In this document: positions 54,834 through 63,875 of the stretch, piece by piece | Layout: every line of letters begins with the position of its first letter | Numbering within the stretch: the stretch's first letter is position 1 | Source: Candidatus Electryonea clarkiae | Lineage (GTDB): Bacteria; Electryoneota; Electryoneia; Electryoneales; Electryoneaceae | Length of the DNA stretch: 64,000 bases | Direction of reading: 5' to 3' | NCBI GenBank assembly: GCA_030765455.1 | Contig: JAVCCM010000051.1 | Span: forward strand, 21,909 to 85,908 | Notes under the pieces: model-generated | The model's database searches: none | The model's input: the letters and a program-made list of their open reading frames with translations, nothing else | What the model was told of the DNA's origin: nothing | Translations under genes and position numbers: made by a program

Positions 54834-55346
54834 ATGAGTGATAAGATTAAGCGTGTTCTTAACGGTTTGATGGAGGCTGTAAAAGCAGAAACGGACGGGC
54901 AACATTTTTATATAATGGCTGCAAGCAACACCAATGACGAAAAGGGAATAGAAGTATTTCGTATGCTGGCTCGGGAAGAAGCAGAGCATGTGAAATACCT
55001 ATTGGCTCAGTATAAAGCTGTTGCAGCGGATGGGCGTCCTGACCAGAAGCTGCGTCTTCCAAAACCTTCAGCTTTATCAGATTCGAGTCCGATATTCTCT
55101 GATAACCTCAAAAGCAGGGTAAAAGAAGCACATATGGAAATGAGCGCATTATCCATTGGAATACAACTTGAATTGAACGCGATACGCTTTTATAAAGAGC
55201 AGAGCGAAGAATCAGATGATCCGTTTCTTAAAGATTTCTATAATGAACTTATGGCTTGGGAGCAAGGTCATTATAATGCTCTTCTTACACAACAGGAGCT
55301 GCTTAAGGAGGATTATTGGTCATCCAGTGGATTCTCGCCATATTAG
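54834..55346 (+). CDS. Rubrerythrin-like ferritin-like protein without rubredoxin domain (B)
   Basis: The gene encodes 170 residues. Paired ExxH motifs lie in AREEAEHVKYL and MAWEQGHYNAL, with further glutamates in helix 1 (KAETDGQHFY) and helix 3 (QLELNAIRFY), so the di-iron site is complete. The ending DYWSSSGFSPY is the family's typical aromatic tail. No rubredoxin cysteines, so an external electron donor is needed. It is last in the ferritin-like cluster. Confidence 0.92.
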   Translation: MSDKIKRVLNGLMEAVKAETDGQHFYIMAASNTNDEKGIEVFRMLAREEAEHVKYLLAQYKAVAADGRPDQKLRLPKPSALSDSSPIFSDNLKSRVKEAHMEMSALSIGIQLELNAIRFYKEQSEESDDPFLKDFYNELMAWEQGHYNALLTQQELLKEDYWSSSGFSPY

Positions 55347-55390
55347 AAATGTCGTCCGGGCTGTGTAGATTATCTTAGGCGTTATCAGCA

Positions 55391-55446
55391 ATCCAAAATA
55401 TTACTATCTTTTTGTGAAATAGTAACCAGTCTGGTGATTTTTGGAT
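55391..55446 (+). ncRNA. Possible folded RNA element (three-way junction)
   Basis: ATCCAAAA (55391-55398) pairs with TTTTGGAT (55439-55446), enclosing TTACTAT (55401-55407) paired with ATAGTAA (55419-55425), and a small ACCA/TGGT hairpin (55425-55435). It lies 45 bases beyond the last ferritin-like gene. It may be a 3' mRNA end structure. No T-run is present. Confidence 0.3.
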
Positions 55447-55779
55447 AATTGAGATATTCCGTTCAAAAATGCCATTGTGCTCAACGGCATTAGGCGCGTT
55501 TCCGAACATAATCAAGACTTTCAGTTCCTCTCTGAAATTATTAAATAATTTTACAAATTTGGCACATTACTTTGTCTGCATTACAACTCGGATATTTATC
55601 AGGTTGACTGGATTCCCATTTAAGCACAAATCTGTTAGGTCATCGTCCAAAACTGTACGTCTGTGTGTTTCCGTTGTTAGCTTGGATTGATGTCACAACT
55701 TGCACCATAAAAATTTTGTCCAATTTCTTTACTGATCAATCCATATCGCATTTACTTACTATGCTATATCCGTAAAATA

Positions 55780-55808
55780 TTGACATATAGCAAAAGGCTC
55801 GGTTTATC
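55780..55808 (+). promoter_or_regulatory. Possible promoter of the C25-like peptidase gene
   Basis: TTGACA at 55780-55785 and TTTATC at 55803-55808 are 17 bases apart. It lies about 120 bases upstream of the start codon. Weak -10 match. Confidence 0.3.
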
Positions 55809-55930
55809 TCATCACATATCACCATTTGATTTGAAATTCAGGTCATTACATCACTATTTTTAAGATTGAACCTATTATTCATCTGGCTGTGATTATTTAT
55901 GAACAGTCTTAATATTTGGAGGATCTTTCC

Positions 55931-58900
55931 ATGAAGCACTTGATCGGCATCGTTATTCTATCGCTACTCTTCGTCGTGCAAGTTTTAGCATCAACTCAAC
56001 AAGAAGCAGCAAATAATTATCTCCCACTACAAGCCAGCAATGTAGTAAAATCCTCTTCGGGGCTCGAAATGTCTTTGACAATCGCTGAACCGGAATGGAA
56101 ACCTGCCGGGACGAAAGATGATAATATTGTAATAGCAACCCTGGGGGAATACGGCGGACAACTTGAAATTGAAGGCTTCCCTGCTGTCCCGGTTACAAGC
56201 CGGATCTTTCGAATCCCACCCAATAAGGGTGTAGTATTAGAGATTATTGATACTGAGTATGAGACATATACAGATATTGATTATGCTGAATATTTTAACA
56301 GCGAACTCCCCGAGAATATGCGTCCTGTCCGCAAAGGAGAAGATACATGGTATCCCGGAACACTGGCCGAGGTGACATCACCAGCCGTCATCCATGATTT
56401 CCGAACCAGCAACCTTGTAACATATCCTGTTCAAGTAAATACAGCCCGGCGTGAAGTCCGGGTCTATAGTAAGATAGACGTGGACATTCGCTTTGAGGGA
56501 ACAGGTAATCGTGCCACCCTGAATGATTATCCTACTGAAATAAGCGAAGCTTTTCTTCCCTGGTACCGCCAGTTCCTTGGATGGAATGACAATGAACTTG
56601 ACGATTACGCCTTATACCGTGGAAATGTACAACTTGTTTTGAAAGATGATGATGGATTATGGGAAGCCCTGGCACCATGGATAGAATGGAAGCGTCAAAA
56701 AGGATGGGAATTCGATTATTTGACAGATGAAGATGTTGATTGGGACGCAGGGGATATTCGTGAGGAGCTTCGTGACAGATATGCTGAAAAGAAATTTGAT
56801 TACGTAGTGATTATTGGCGATGCGACCGGCACTTTTTCTACTCCTGCCGGAATCAACATAACGAATACGAATTACGGAATATTTGCCGACTATTATTACC
56901 AGATGATGGATGATGACGATATTTACCAGGATGTTATTGTCGGACGGATAAGCGTTCAAAATGTTAGTGATGTAAACAAATATGTCAGAAAAGTTATCCT
57001 TTATGAACGTGATCCGTATATGGATCAGACTGATTGGTATTTGCGCGGCTGCGGTTTATCAGTTGCAGATTATGCAGGTATTTCAACCACGTCAACGGTT
57101 AATTATGCTGCGACTGAGGCATTCAGGCTTGGTTATACTGATTTTGACACTTTTTTAGGAAGATTGGGTCCTGAACCGGCTCGAAGCCAGATGATTCCTT
57201 ACATGAATCGTGGAGTAAGTTTTTATGCTTTCAGGGGCGGTATCGCTGATGGGATGCAAAGGAACCACATTCAGGCACTTACCAATGTCAGAAAATTATT
57301 CGTAGCATGTGAATTAACCTGTAGTACCGGTAAATGGTCAGTTGAACCCGAATGCATCAGCGAAGCATGGATACGTGCCGGGTCAATTAATAATCCTAAG
57401 GGAGGAATTGCTGCTTTTGGACTGGCAACAAGTACCACTCACTGTGGTCTGAATAACGGTCTTGCGGTTGGAGTTACATATTCCGCCTTAACTTTACGAA
57501 TTCCCGAAATTGGCCAGATGCTTTGGGGAGGGCAGAATTTCATCTGGAGAGCCTTTCATCCCGATTATGCCACTGGAACCTACACATTCAGGAATTTTGC
57601 AGAGCAATGCAACCTGATGGGCGATCCACTATGCTGGCTCTGGACTGCCGTACCAGAGGAAATTAATGTCGAAGCCTCTAACAGAATTGAACTTGGCACT
57701 AATGCATATAGTGTCGAGGTAACAGATGATGGTGATAATCCAATTGAAGGTGCATGGGTAACACTCTATAAAGTGGATGACGATGAAGATGTAATAGCCA
57801 CTGGTAAAAGTGGACCCGATGGGACAGTGACACTGAATGCAGCATTCCGCTACACCGGAGAAGCGATGCTCACAGTCACCAACCAAAACTGTATTCCTAA
57901 CCGGACAGAAATCGATGTTGTCGATCCCGAAGAGCGTGTTTCCTGGGTCTCAATCGAAATTCAGGATGATGGACAGGACATGACTTCAGGCAATGACAAT
58001 GGAGTACCTGAAGCTGGCGAAACAGTTGGTTTGTCAATAACTCTCGGTAATTATGGCGATAACAACCAATCAAATATCGAGGTAACCGCTACATGTGACG
58101 ATCCACTCATAGAAGATATTGATGGATCGGTTACAATCAACAGCATCAATGCAGGGCAGGAAGGTGCAGGGAATGGACTGATTTTTGTTGATATTGCACC
58201 TCAAACTCCTCACAGATGGTTGTTTGTTCTTGATCTGGAATTTGAAACTGATGACGGTACCTACGAGGATCAATATGAATTGATGATCGAGGCTCCTAAA
58301 TACCTTTTCGTTCAGGCTGATGGAAACGAGGATGTGGAACCACAGGAAAACGCTACTATTACTATAGAAATCACGAATATTGGCGGAAGCGACGCAGCCG
58401 CTTCCGAAGGTTACCTCTTTATCAGAAATCCATACGGCTTTTCGGTAGATCCTACAGGAAATTTTGCTGCGATGGAGAGAGGGGAATCTGCTGAAGCTGA
58501 ATTTGTCGTATCAGCGCATGAAGAAGCTGTTCCCGGTTTTATGGCTGCCGCTCAACTCGTTGTCACGACTGAAGATGGGAATGTTGATACTGTGTTCTTT
58601 AGTTTACCGATGGGAACTCGTTCAGTTTCTGATCCTTGTGGTCCTGACAGGTATGGGTACTATGCCTTCGATATGGAGGATACGGATTATGAACACTGCC
58701 CTGAGTATGACTGGGTGGAAATCAATCCAAATGTCAACGGAAATGACTATGATGGACATGATGCCGGGGTGCGCGATTTAGTGGAAGACGGTGACGATGC
58801 CGAAGAGCATGAACTGCCTTTTACAGTCCAGTATTACGGTGAAGAATTTGATATGATTACAATCAGCAGTAATGGCTGGGCAGCGTTCGGTGAATGGGCT

Positions 58901-61033
58901 GATGAATTTTATGCCGCTTTAAGAAACGCTCCAATACCCGGACCATACGGTCCCCCAAATATGCTGGCGCCTTATTGGGATGAACGTTCTACCTCAAATG
59001 GAGCCAGTATATGGTATTATTACGATGAACCGAATGACAGGTACATCATTGAATGGTACAGGTCTCCGGGTTGGATGGGCGGAAATAACTATGGTCATCC
59101 CTGTACTTATGAAATTATCATCTATGATCATACCGGTGACCATATTACCTGGACTGAAGACAATGAGATTCTTTTCCAATATGAAGAAATGGATAAGCAT
59201 GAAGGCAGCGGGAGGAATAATCCCTGGTGGACTACAGGTATTACGGATGGTACATACACTGATGGTCTCCAGTATATGTTCTGGCGTGATCCATCACCGG
59301 GTGCTGTTGCCGAGAGAGATTTTGATGAAGGTCTTGCAATTCTTTTCAGTACTGATGTCATTGCCCCGTTTGGTGGTATGAGCGGCACCGTCACAGACCT
59401 GGAATCCGGCGAGCTGATGGAAGGCGTATTAGTTCAGACGAATACCCGGTCTTATTTTGCTGAGACCGACGCAAACGGCTACTTCGAATTTGATGAGGTC
59501 ATGGAAGGGAATTATGTCCTGCAATTCTTATACGATTGTTATAATATGGGTGAAATTGAGGACATAATTGTCCAGGAAGATTCTGTATCAACCGTTGAAT
59601 TCGCAATGACTTATCCATTATTTGAATCAAGACCGGATACTATCTACGAGATTATCGCGCCGGATTCCGCAATAGTAATTCCGATTACTCTTCTCAATGA
59701 TGGCAATGGAGCAATGGAGTTCGAGGCGTATCTGGAATTCAATCGTAATACATTAGCCGGCTATGAAGATGGCAACAATCCGGATCCGAACCAGAACGGT
59801 CAATCAGAGCTGGATAATGCATGGAGTGAGTTGCTGCGCTTTGAGCTGAATACTGATGAATCCCGTCATCGTGGAGTCGCTTTTGTTCGAGATCATTTTT
59901 ATGTTTCCGGATCGGACAATTTCGATCCGGTCGGACCGAATAAGTTATACAAATACACAAGTGACGGCGAGTATGTTGGTGTATTTGATCAACCTGTCCC
60001 GGAAGAAGATAGAAGTTCTCCCGGTATGTATGGTTTGACATGGGATGGCGAATTCCTGTACGGCGTCGATGAAGGCAAACTGCACCAGATGGCTGTGGCA
60101 GAAGATACTATTACACTTGAAAGTTCGGTTGAGATCGACTTTGAGCTTGATGAAGCAAGATACATCACATACGATCCTGATCAAGACCTGTTCTGGATGG
60201 GAAGTATTAACAGTGAGATTTTCGGAGTAAACCGGAATGGTGAGGTAGTTTTACAGTATGTACAAGATTTCAGCCCTCGCGGCTTAGCCTGGTACCCTGA
60301 AGATCCTGAAGGTTTCAAACTCTATTTCTTCACCCGTGGAACCGGTAATAACACAACAAGCATTGTAAAAATGAATAGCCTGGATGGTGAATACTCGACA
60401 GTAACAAGCTTCGATGATCCTGAAGGAATTCTTGTTCCTGTCGGCGCTGATTTGACCTTCCTGTGGGATCCGTCATACTGGGTATTTGCAAGTGTTCTTG
60501 ACAATGGCGAAAATGACAGTCTGCGTATCTGGGAGGTTAGCGATTACACAGCATGGGCTACCCTGATAAATGCATCCGGGACATTAGAAGCCGGCGATTC
60601 TGCCGTTGTAGAGCTAAATCTAACATCGCTTGGTTTGCCTCTCGACGAGTATAATGTCTGGGTACACTTTAATCATATTGCCTGCGTAGATGAAACGGAG
60701 AATATTGTTCCTGCCACTATGCAGATATGGTTCAATGCAATCGGTGAAGATAACGTGGCGGATCAACCGCTTGAATGGGAATTGGGGCAGATATATCCGA
60801 ACCCGTTCAATCCTGTTACAAATGTACGATTTGCACTCAAGAATACGGTTTTTGTTAATGCTCGTGTCTATAACCTGTTAGGTCAGGAAATCGCAATTCT
60901 TGCAGACAGGAAAATGTCTGCCGGTTATCATACATTGGCATTCGACGGCTCAGACCTTGCCAGCGGGATGTACTTCCTGCGATTTGAGGCGGGTCCTCTT
61001 CGCGATGTAAAGAAGATGATTCTTATGAAATAA
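55931..61033 (+). CDS. Secreted C25 (gingipain-like) peptidase family protein with T9SS sorting domain, catalytic His apparently missing
   Basis: ATG 55931 has GGAGGAT 6 bases before. It encodes exactly 1700 residues. A signal peptide (IGIVILSLLFVVQVLAS) precedes a gingipain-type propeptide region to about residue 210, then a C25-like domain (about 225-575). The position of the usual GHG histidine reads YAFRGG with R435. Candidate nucleophiles C460 and C464 lie in FVACELTCSTG. Next are beta domains including a CARDB-like segment, a nidogen-like region (YYGEEFDMITISSNGWAAF), a carboxypeptidase-regulatory-like domain (GGMSGTVTDLESGELMEGV), a propeller-like region, and a complete T9SS type A sorting domain (YPNPFNPVTNVRFAL, YNLLGQEIAIL, LASGMYFLRF, basic KKMILMK end). 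Confidence 0.9.
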   Translation: MKHLIGIVILSLLFVVQVLASTQQEAANNYLPLQASNVVKSSSGLEMSLTIAEPEWKPAGTKDDNIVIATLGEYGGQLEIEGFPAVPVTSRIFRIPPNKGVVLEIIDTEYETYTDIDYAEYFNSELPENMRPVRKGEDTWYPGTLAEVTSPAVIHDFRTSNLVTYPVQVNTARREVRVYSKIDVDIRFEGTGNRATLNDYPTEISEAFLPWYRQFLGWNDNELDDYALYRGNVQLVLKDDDGLWEALAPWIEWKRQKGWEFDYLTDEDVDWDAGDIREELRDRYAEKKFDYVVIIGDATGTFSTPAGINITNTNYGIFADYYYQMMDDDDIYQDVIVGRISVQNVSDVNKYVRKVILYERDPYMDQTDWYLRGCGLSVADYAGISTTSTVNYAATEAFRLGYTDFDTFLGRLGPEPARSQMIPYMNRGVSFYAFRGGIADGMQRNHIQALTNVRKLFVACELTCSTGKWSVEPECISEAWIRAGSINNPKGGIAAFGLATSTTHCGLNNGLAVGVTYSALTLRIPEIGQMLWGGQNFIWRAFHPDYATGTYTFRNFAEQCNLMGDPLCWLWTAVPEEINVEASNRIELGTNAYSVEVTDDGDNPIEGAWVTLYKVDDDEDVIATGKSGPDGTVTLNAAFRYTGEAMLTVTNQNCIPNRTEIDVVDPEERVSWVSIEIQDDGQDMTSGNDNGVPEAGETVGLSITLGNYGDNNQSNIEVTATCDDPLIEDIDGSVTINSINAGQEGAGNGLIFVDIAPQTPHRWLFVLDLEFETDDGTYEDQYELMIEAPKYLFVQADGNEDVEPQENATITIEITNIGGSDAAASEGYLFIRNPYGFSVDPTGNFAAMERGESAEAEFVVSAHEEAVPGFMAAAQLVVTTEDGNVDTVFFSLPMGTRSVSDPCGPDRYGYYAFDMEDTDYEHCPEYDWVEINPNVNGNDYDGHDAGVRDLVEDGDDAEEHELPFTVQYYGEEFDMITISSNGWAAFGEWADEFYAALRNAPIPGPYGPPNMLAPYWDERSTSNGASIWYYYDEPNDRYIIEWYRSPGWMGGNNYGHPCTYEIIIYDHTGDHITWTEDNEILFQYEEMDKHEGSGRNNPWWTTGITDGTYTDGLQYMFWRDPSPGAVAERDFDEGLAILFSTDVIAPFGGMSGTVTDLESGELMEGVLVQTNTRSYFAETDANGYFEFDEVMEGNYVLQFLYDCYNMGEIEDIIVQEDSVSTVEFAMTYPLFESRPDTIYEIIAPDSAIVIPITLLNDGNGAMEFEAYLEFNRNTLAGYEDGNNPDPNQNGQSELDNAWSELLRFELNTDESRHRGVAFVRDHFYVSGSDNFDPVGPNKLYKYTSDGEYVGVFDQPVPEEDRSSPGMYGLTWDGEFLYGVDEGKLHQMAVAEDTITLESSVEIDFELDEARYITYDPDQDLFWMGSINSEIFGVNRNGEVVLQYVQDFSPRGLAWYPEDPEGFKLYFFTRGTGNNTTSIVKMNSLDGEYSTVTSFDDPEGILVPVGADLTFLWDPSYWVFASVLDNGENDSLRIWEVSDYTAWATLINASGTLEAGDSAVVELNLTSLGLPLDEYNVWVHFNHIACVDETENIVPATMQIWFNAIGEDNVADQPLEWELGQIYPNPFNPVTNVRFALKNTVFVNARVYNLLGQEIAILADRKMSAGYHTLAFDGSDLASGMYFLRFEAGPLRDVKKMILMK

Positions 61034-61080
61034 ACCGTACATGGAGTACTGAAGACATGCTTCAGCCTGATCATGATTTA

Positions 61081-61121
61081 CGAACGACCCCTCAGCTTCT
61101 GTGGGGTCGTTCGCTCGTTTT
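61081..61121 (+). terminator. Strong rho-independent terminator after the C25-like gene
   Basis: CGAACGACCCC (61081-61091) pairs over 11 bases with GGGGTCGTTCG (61103-61113), followed by CTCGTTTTAG. About 48 bases past the stop codon. Confidence 0.82.
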
Positions 61122-61259
61122 AGCAAGTACTTTAAAGTCTTGTATATGAGCTTCCGAAATTCCATTGTCAGTGTAAATGAAGTGAAATATTCCTCATATC
61201 TGCATGATTCAATAATTATCGGGGATGCTTGTCGCTTCACTTGTACATGGTTACCTTAA

Positions 61260-61373
61260 TATTGGCAATTATTCCATGAAGTCGATGCGTCTGAATTTGC
61301 CAGTGGTTTATATTTCTTGAGGTTAGAAGCTGCGGGCCAGACTAAAACCAAGAAATTGTTATTCCTTAAATAA
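61260..61373 (+). pseudogene. Orphan remnant of a T9SS C-terminal sorting domain
   Basis: Between a TAA at 61257-61259 and a TAA at 61371-61373 the frame encodes 37 residues. These include EVDASEFASGLYFLRLEA and end in KTKKLLFLK, which is exactly the last third of a T9SS sorting domain. No start codon, signal peptide or cargo precedes it. It sits between an intact cargo gene and a damaged one. Probably left over from deletion of a cargo gene. Confidence 0.75.
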
Positions 61374-61399
61374 GGAATTTTCGTCAAGGAGTTAATTCT

Positions 61400-63550
61400 G
61401 TGAAAAGGAAAAATATATATCTAACTATATTTTTCTTGTCTTTATTTTCATGTTCGGCTGTCCTGTATGCACAGGACAGCCTGAACATGAGGTTAGTCGA
61501 GAGATTCCGTAATCAAATGCTGGAAAAAGTTAATGATGTCGTCGTTGTAGATGATTATGCTTATGTAATAACAGATCTTAACGGTCTGTGGGTGGTTGAT
61601 ATTTCCGATCCTGAAGATTTAATAGTTGATGTCGGACATGTTTTTATTCCGACCGTTTGCATTGATATATCGATAGTAGACACACTTTTATATATAAGCG
61701 GAGTTGATTTTGATGAATATCCTAATAACCAATGGGGTATTTTTATTTTCAGCATTGCAAATCCTACCAATCCGGAACTAGTGAATACTTTTCTGCGCGC
61801 GCCGTTTCTGGTCAACAACAATGATTCGCTCTATGCCATGTCGAACTCTTTGGAAATATTCTTGCTTGACATATCAGATGCCCAGAACCCATCTATTTTG
61901 AGCGAGATAGAGTTTGATCGTATAATTGATGGTGGCATTGAATTTAAGGATACGGTTCTGTATGCGTTGGATGACATAGACAGGCTGATCTCGATAAACA
62001 TTCGAAATCCACGCCAACCTGTTTTTCTTGATACGTTGCAGCTTCAAGAAGATTCGTATGGAATGCATCTTGAAGACTCCTTGATTGTTATTGCCAACGG
62101 TAGTAATGGAATTTCCTTTGTTAACTGTTCTGATCCGGAAAATCTTAGCCTGATTACGACTATCGATTACAGAAGAAGTATCATGTCTGTGAAGTTTGTT
62201 GAGGAATATGTATATGCAGTCTCTCGAAATGATAATATAGGAGTCAGCGTTTCTCCTGACAGTATTTACATAATGTCGCTGGAAAATCTACAAAATCCTT
62301 TGATCGTTGACACGATTCCAGTATCACACAATTTAGTTCCTTTGAATTTCGATATCGTTGAAAACTTTTTATACTTATCTGATCGCGGGGATGGTATGAG
62401 AATATTCGATATCGAGGACGCGGCACATCCTGAAGAAATTGGAACTACAGATCGTCCTAAATATATTAAGGACACAGCAATTTCAGGCGACAAACTTCAC
62501 GCGCTTGACAGGGCATCTGTCTGGACTCTGGATTTGAGCGATCCGGATGATCCCTATTTTTTATGGAAGGCACTTCTCAATCCCGAAGATGGCTCAAGAA
62601 TAGAAGTTGGCGCTGAATATTTCTGGATTTCTACTATGGAATCAAATCTGCTCAAAGCAGAAATTCTGGCTGAACCGCCATGGTTATCATTCGTTGACAC
62701 ATTGGAGATTTTTTCAGGACCAGGAGTCTCTATTCTGTTTAATAGAGAAAATGAGTATATCTATTTCCTTGTTGATGGACATTTTCTTGGAGTATTCGAT
62801 GTTCAGGCTGGCAGCATTGTGGATACTATCGACTTGGATGAAAGATTTTATACATTAGCTATAGGTAATGATTTACTTTACCTCGGTACACGCAATTCTT
62901 CCATATACATTTTTGATTTAGAAGACCCGGCTCACCCCGATATGATAACTTTTTTCGAATTAGATGAAACTTATCACGTCGATATTGAGCCGTTCGAAAA
63001 TTTCCTGTACATAAACAGCAACCGCAGAATTTTAAAAGTGGATATGGAAGATCCAACAAATCCAGAGTTGGTAGGAACATACGAACCTGAAGAATTTGAA
63101 ACTGAATATAAAAGCGGTATGTATGGACCATATTTTGTTTGCTATGAAATGATTTCAGAACGAATACTGGTTCTTGATTTAACTAGTGAAAATCCGGAAG
63201 AGTGGGGTCCAATAGCCTGGTATGACGCAAGAACATTTTACGTTAATCCTGGTTATGAACACAGCATAGATGTTGTCAATGGTTATATAATAGACGATTT
63301 TACTGTGTATCAACCGTTTGATATGAATGAAGTTAGTAAGTATTCTACCAATAGAAGCAGCTATTCAGATGTCTCAATAAGCATCTTTCCCAATCCGTTC
63401 AATGAGTCTGTTTCTATTTCTTACGTCATCCCTCAAGCAGGTAATATAATCTTGTCGGTTTATAACCTTCTCGGTCAGCAGGTGGCAAAAGTTTCCGAAA
63501 GATCGCTACTGCCCGGATCATACGAAGTGAACTGGACACCCTCGGATTAG
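61400..63550 (+). CDS. Secreted LVIVD/propeller protein, T9SS sorting domain cut by in-frame TAG
   Basis: GTG at 61400 has AAGGAG 8 bases before. The protein has 716 residues. Signal peptide LTIFFLSLFSCSAVLYA before QDSL; a cysteine within it follows FS but is not a good lipobox. The body is a series of blades repeating GLWVVDISDPEDL, IFDIEDAAHPEEIG and IFDLEDPAHPDMI, the LVIVD pattern of propellers. At residues about 655-716 the sorting domain starts normally (IFPNPFNESVSISYV, YNLLGQQVAKV, GSYEVNWTPSD) but stops at TAG 63548-63550. The missing end continues in the same frame downstream. Confidence 0.87.
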   Translation: MKRKNIYLTIFFLSLFSCSAVLYAQDSLNMRLVERFRNQMLEKVNDVVVVDDYAYVITDLNGLWVVDISDPEDLIVDVGHVFIPTVCIDISIVDTLLYISGVDFDEYPNNQWGIFIFSIANPTNPELVNTFLRAPFLVNNNDSLYAMSNSLEIFLLDISDAQNPSILSEIEFDRIIDGGIEFKDTVLYALDDIDRLISINIRNPRQPVFLDTLQLQEDSYGMHLEDSLIVIANGSNGISFVNCSDPENLSLITTIDYRRSIMSVKFVEEYVYAVSRNDNIGVSVSPDSIYIMSLENLQNPLIVDTIPVSHNLVPLNFDIVENFLYLSDRGDGMRIFDIEDAAHPEEIGTTDRPKYIKDTAISGDKLHALDRASVWTLDLSDPDDPYFLWKALLNPEDGSRIEVGAEYFWISTMESNLLKAEILAEPPWLSFVDTLEIFSGPGVSILFNRENEYIYFLVDGHFLGVFDVQAGSIVDTIDLDERFYTLAIGNDLLYLGTRNSSIYIFDLEDPAHPDMITFFELDETYHVDIEPFENFLYINSNRRILKVDMEDPTNPELVGTYEPEEFETEYKSGMYGPYFVCYEMISERILVLDLTSENPEEWGPIAWYDARTFYVNPGYEHSIDVVNGYIIDDFTVYQPFDMNEVSKYSTNRSSYSDVSISIFPNPFNESVSISYVIPQAGNIILSVYNLLGQQVAKVSERSLLPGSYEVNWTPSD

Positions 63551-63634
63551 AATTCCATCGCTTCCGGGATTTACTTTGTTAGGTTGACAACACCGGTAAT
63601 GTCTAAGCATCAAAGGGTAATTCTTCTCCGATAA
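63551..63634 (+). pseudogene. Stranded end of the sorting domain of the preceding gene
   Basis: Directly after TAG 63548-63550, in the same frame, 27 codons read SIASGIYFVRLTTPV and finish RVILLR before TAA at 63632-63634. This is the exact complement of the truncated sorting domain, so a single base change probably created the stop. Read-through would restore a 744-residue-plus protein. Confidence 0.8.
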
Positions 63635-63740
63635 TCCTCCTGATCCTGCAAATACTATTATTTTATAAACCTCGTGATACTCTCCTATACTGTCTCTGAA
63701 AAAAATGTAACATTATCATTCTTGCAGATTATTGATATTA

Positions 63741-63772
63741 CTGGATTCCCGCCTTCGCCGGAATGACAACAT
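63741..63772 (+). repeat. Short palindromic repeat (GGATTCCCG...CGGAATGAC type)
   Basis: ATTCC at 63745-63749 and GGAAT at 63760-63764 enclose GC/GC pairs around TTC. I recall this string as a widespread intergenic repeat in bacteria; unverified here. Confidence 0.5.
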
Positions 63773-63875
63773 GGGACATGATTTTCGAGTAGCTCTATAC
63801 CTCCATGCAACGCTATAAAAGACGGTGCACATGGGTTACCACCCTTCTACTTTCAATGCCCATCACCATTTTCAT

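Larger units (their letters stand above)
55347..55930. other. Intergenic region between ferritin-like cluster and C25-like gene
   Basis: About 580 AT-rich bases. It holds the possible three-way RNA junction at 55391-55446, a short palindrome (AATGCC with GGCATT, 55468-55491), and a promoter-like TTGACA at 55780. No gene is seen. Confidence 0.5.

Noticed and set aside
61400..63550. Recoding of TAG as an amino acid in this genome
   Set aside because: purB ends with TAG exactly where the protein family ends, so TAG acts as a stop codon here; a local mutation is the simpler reading.
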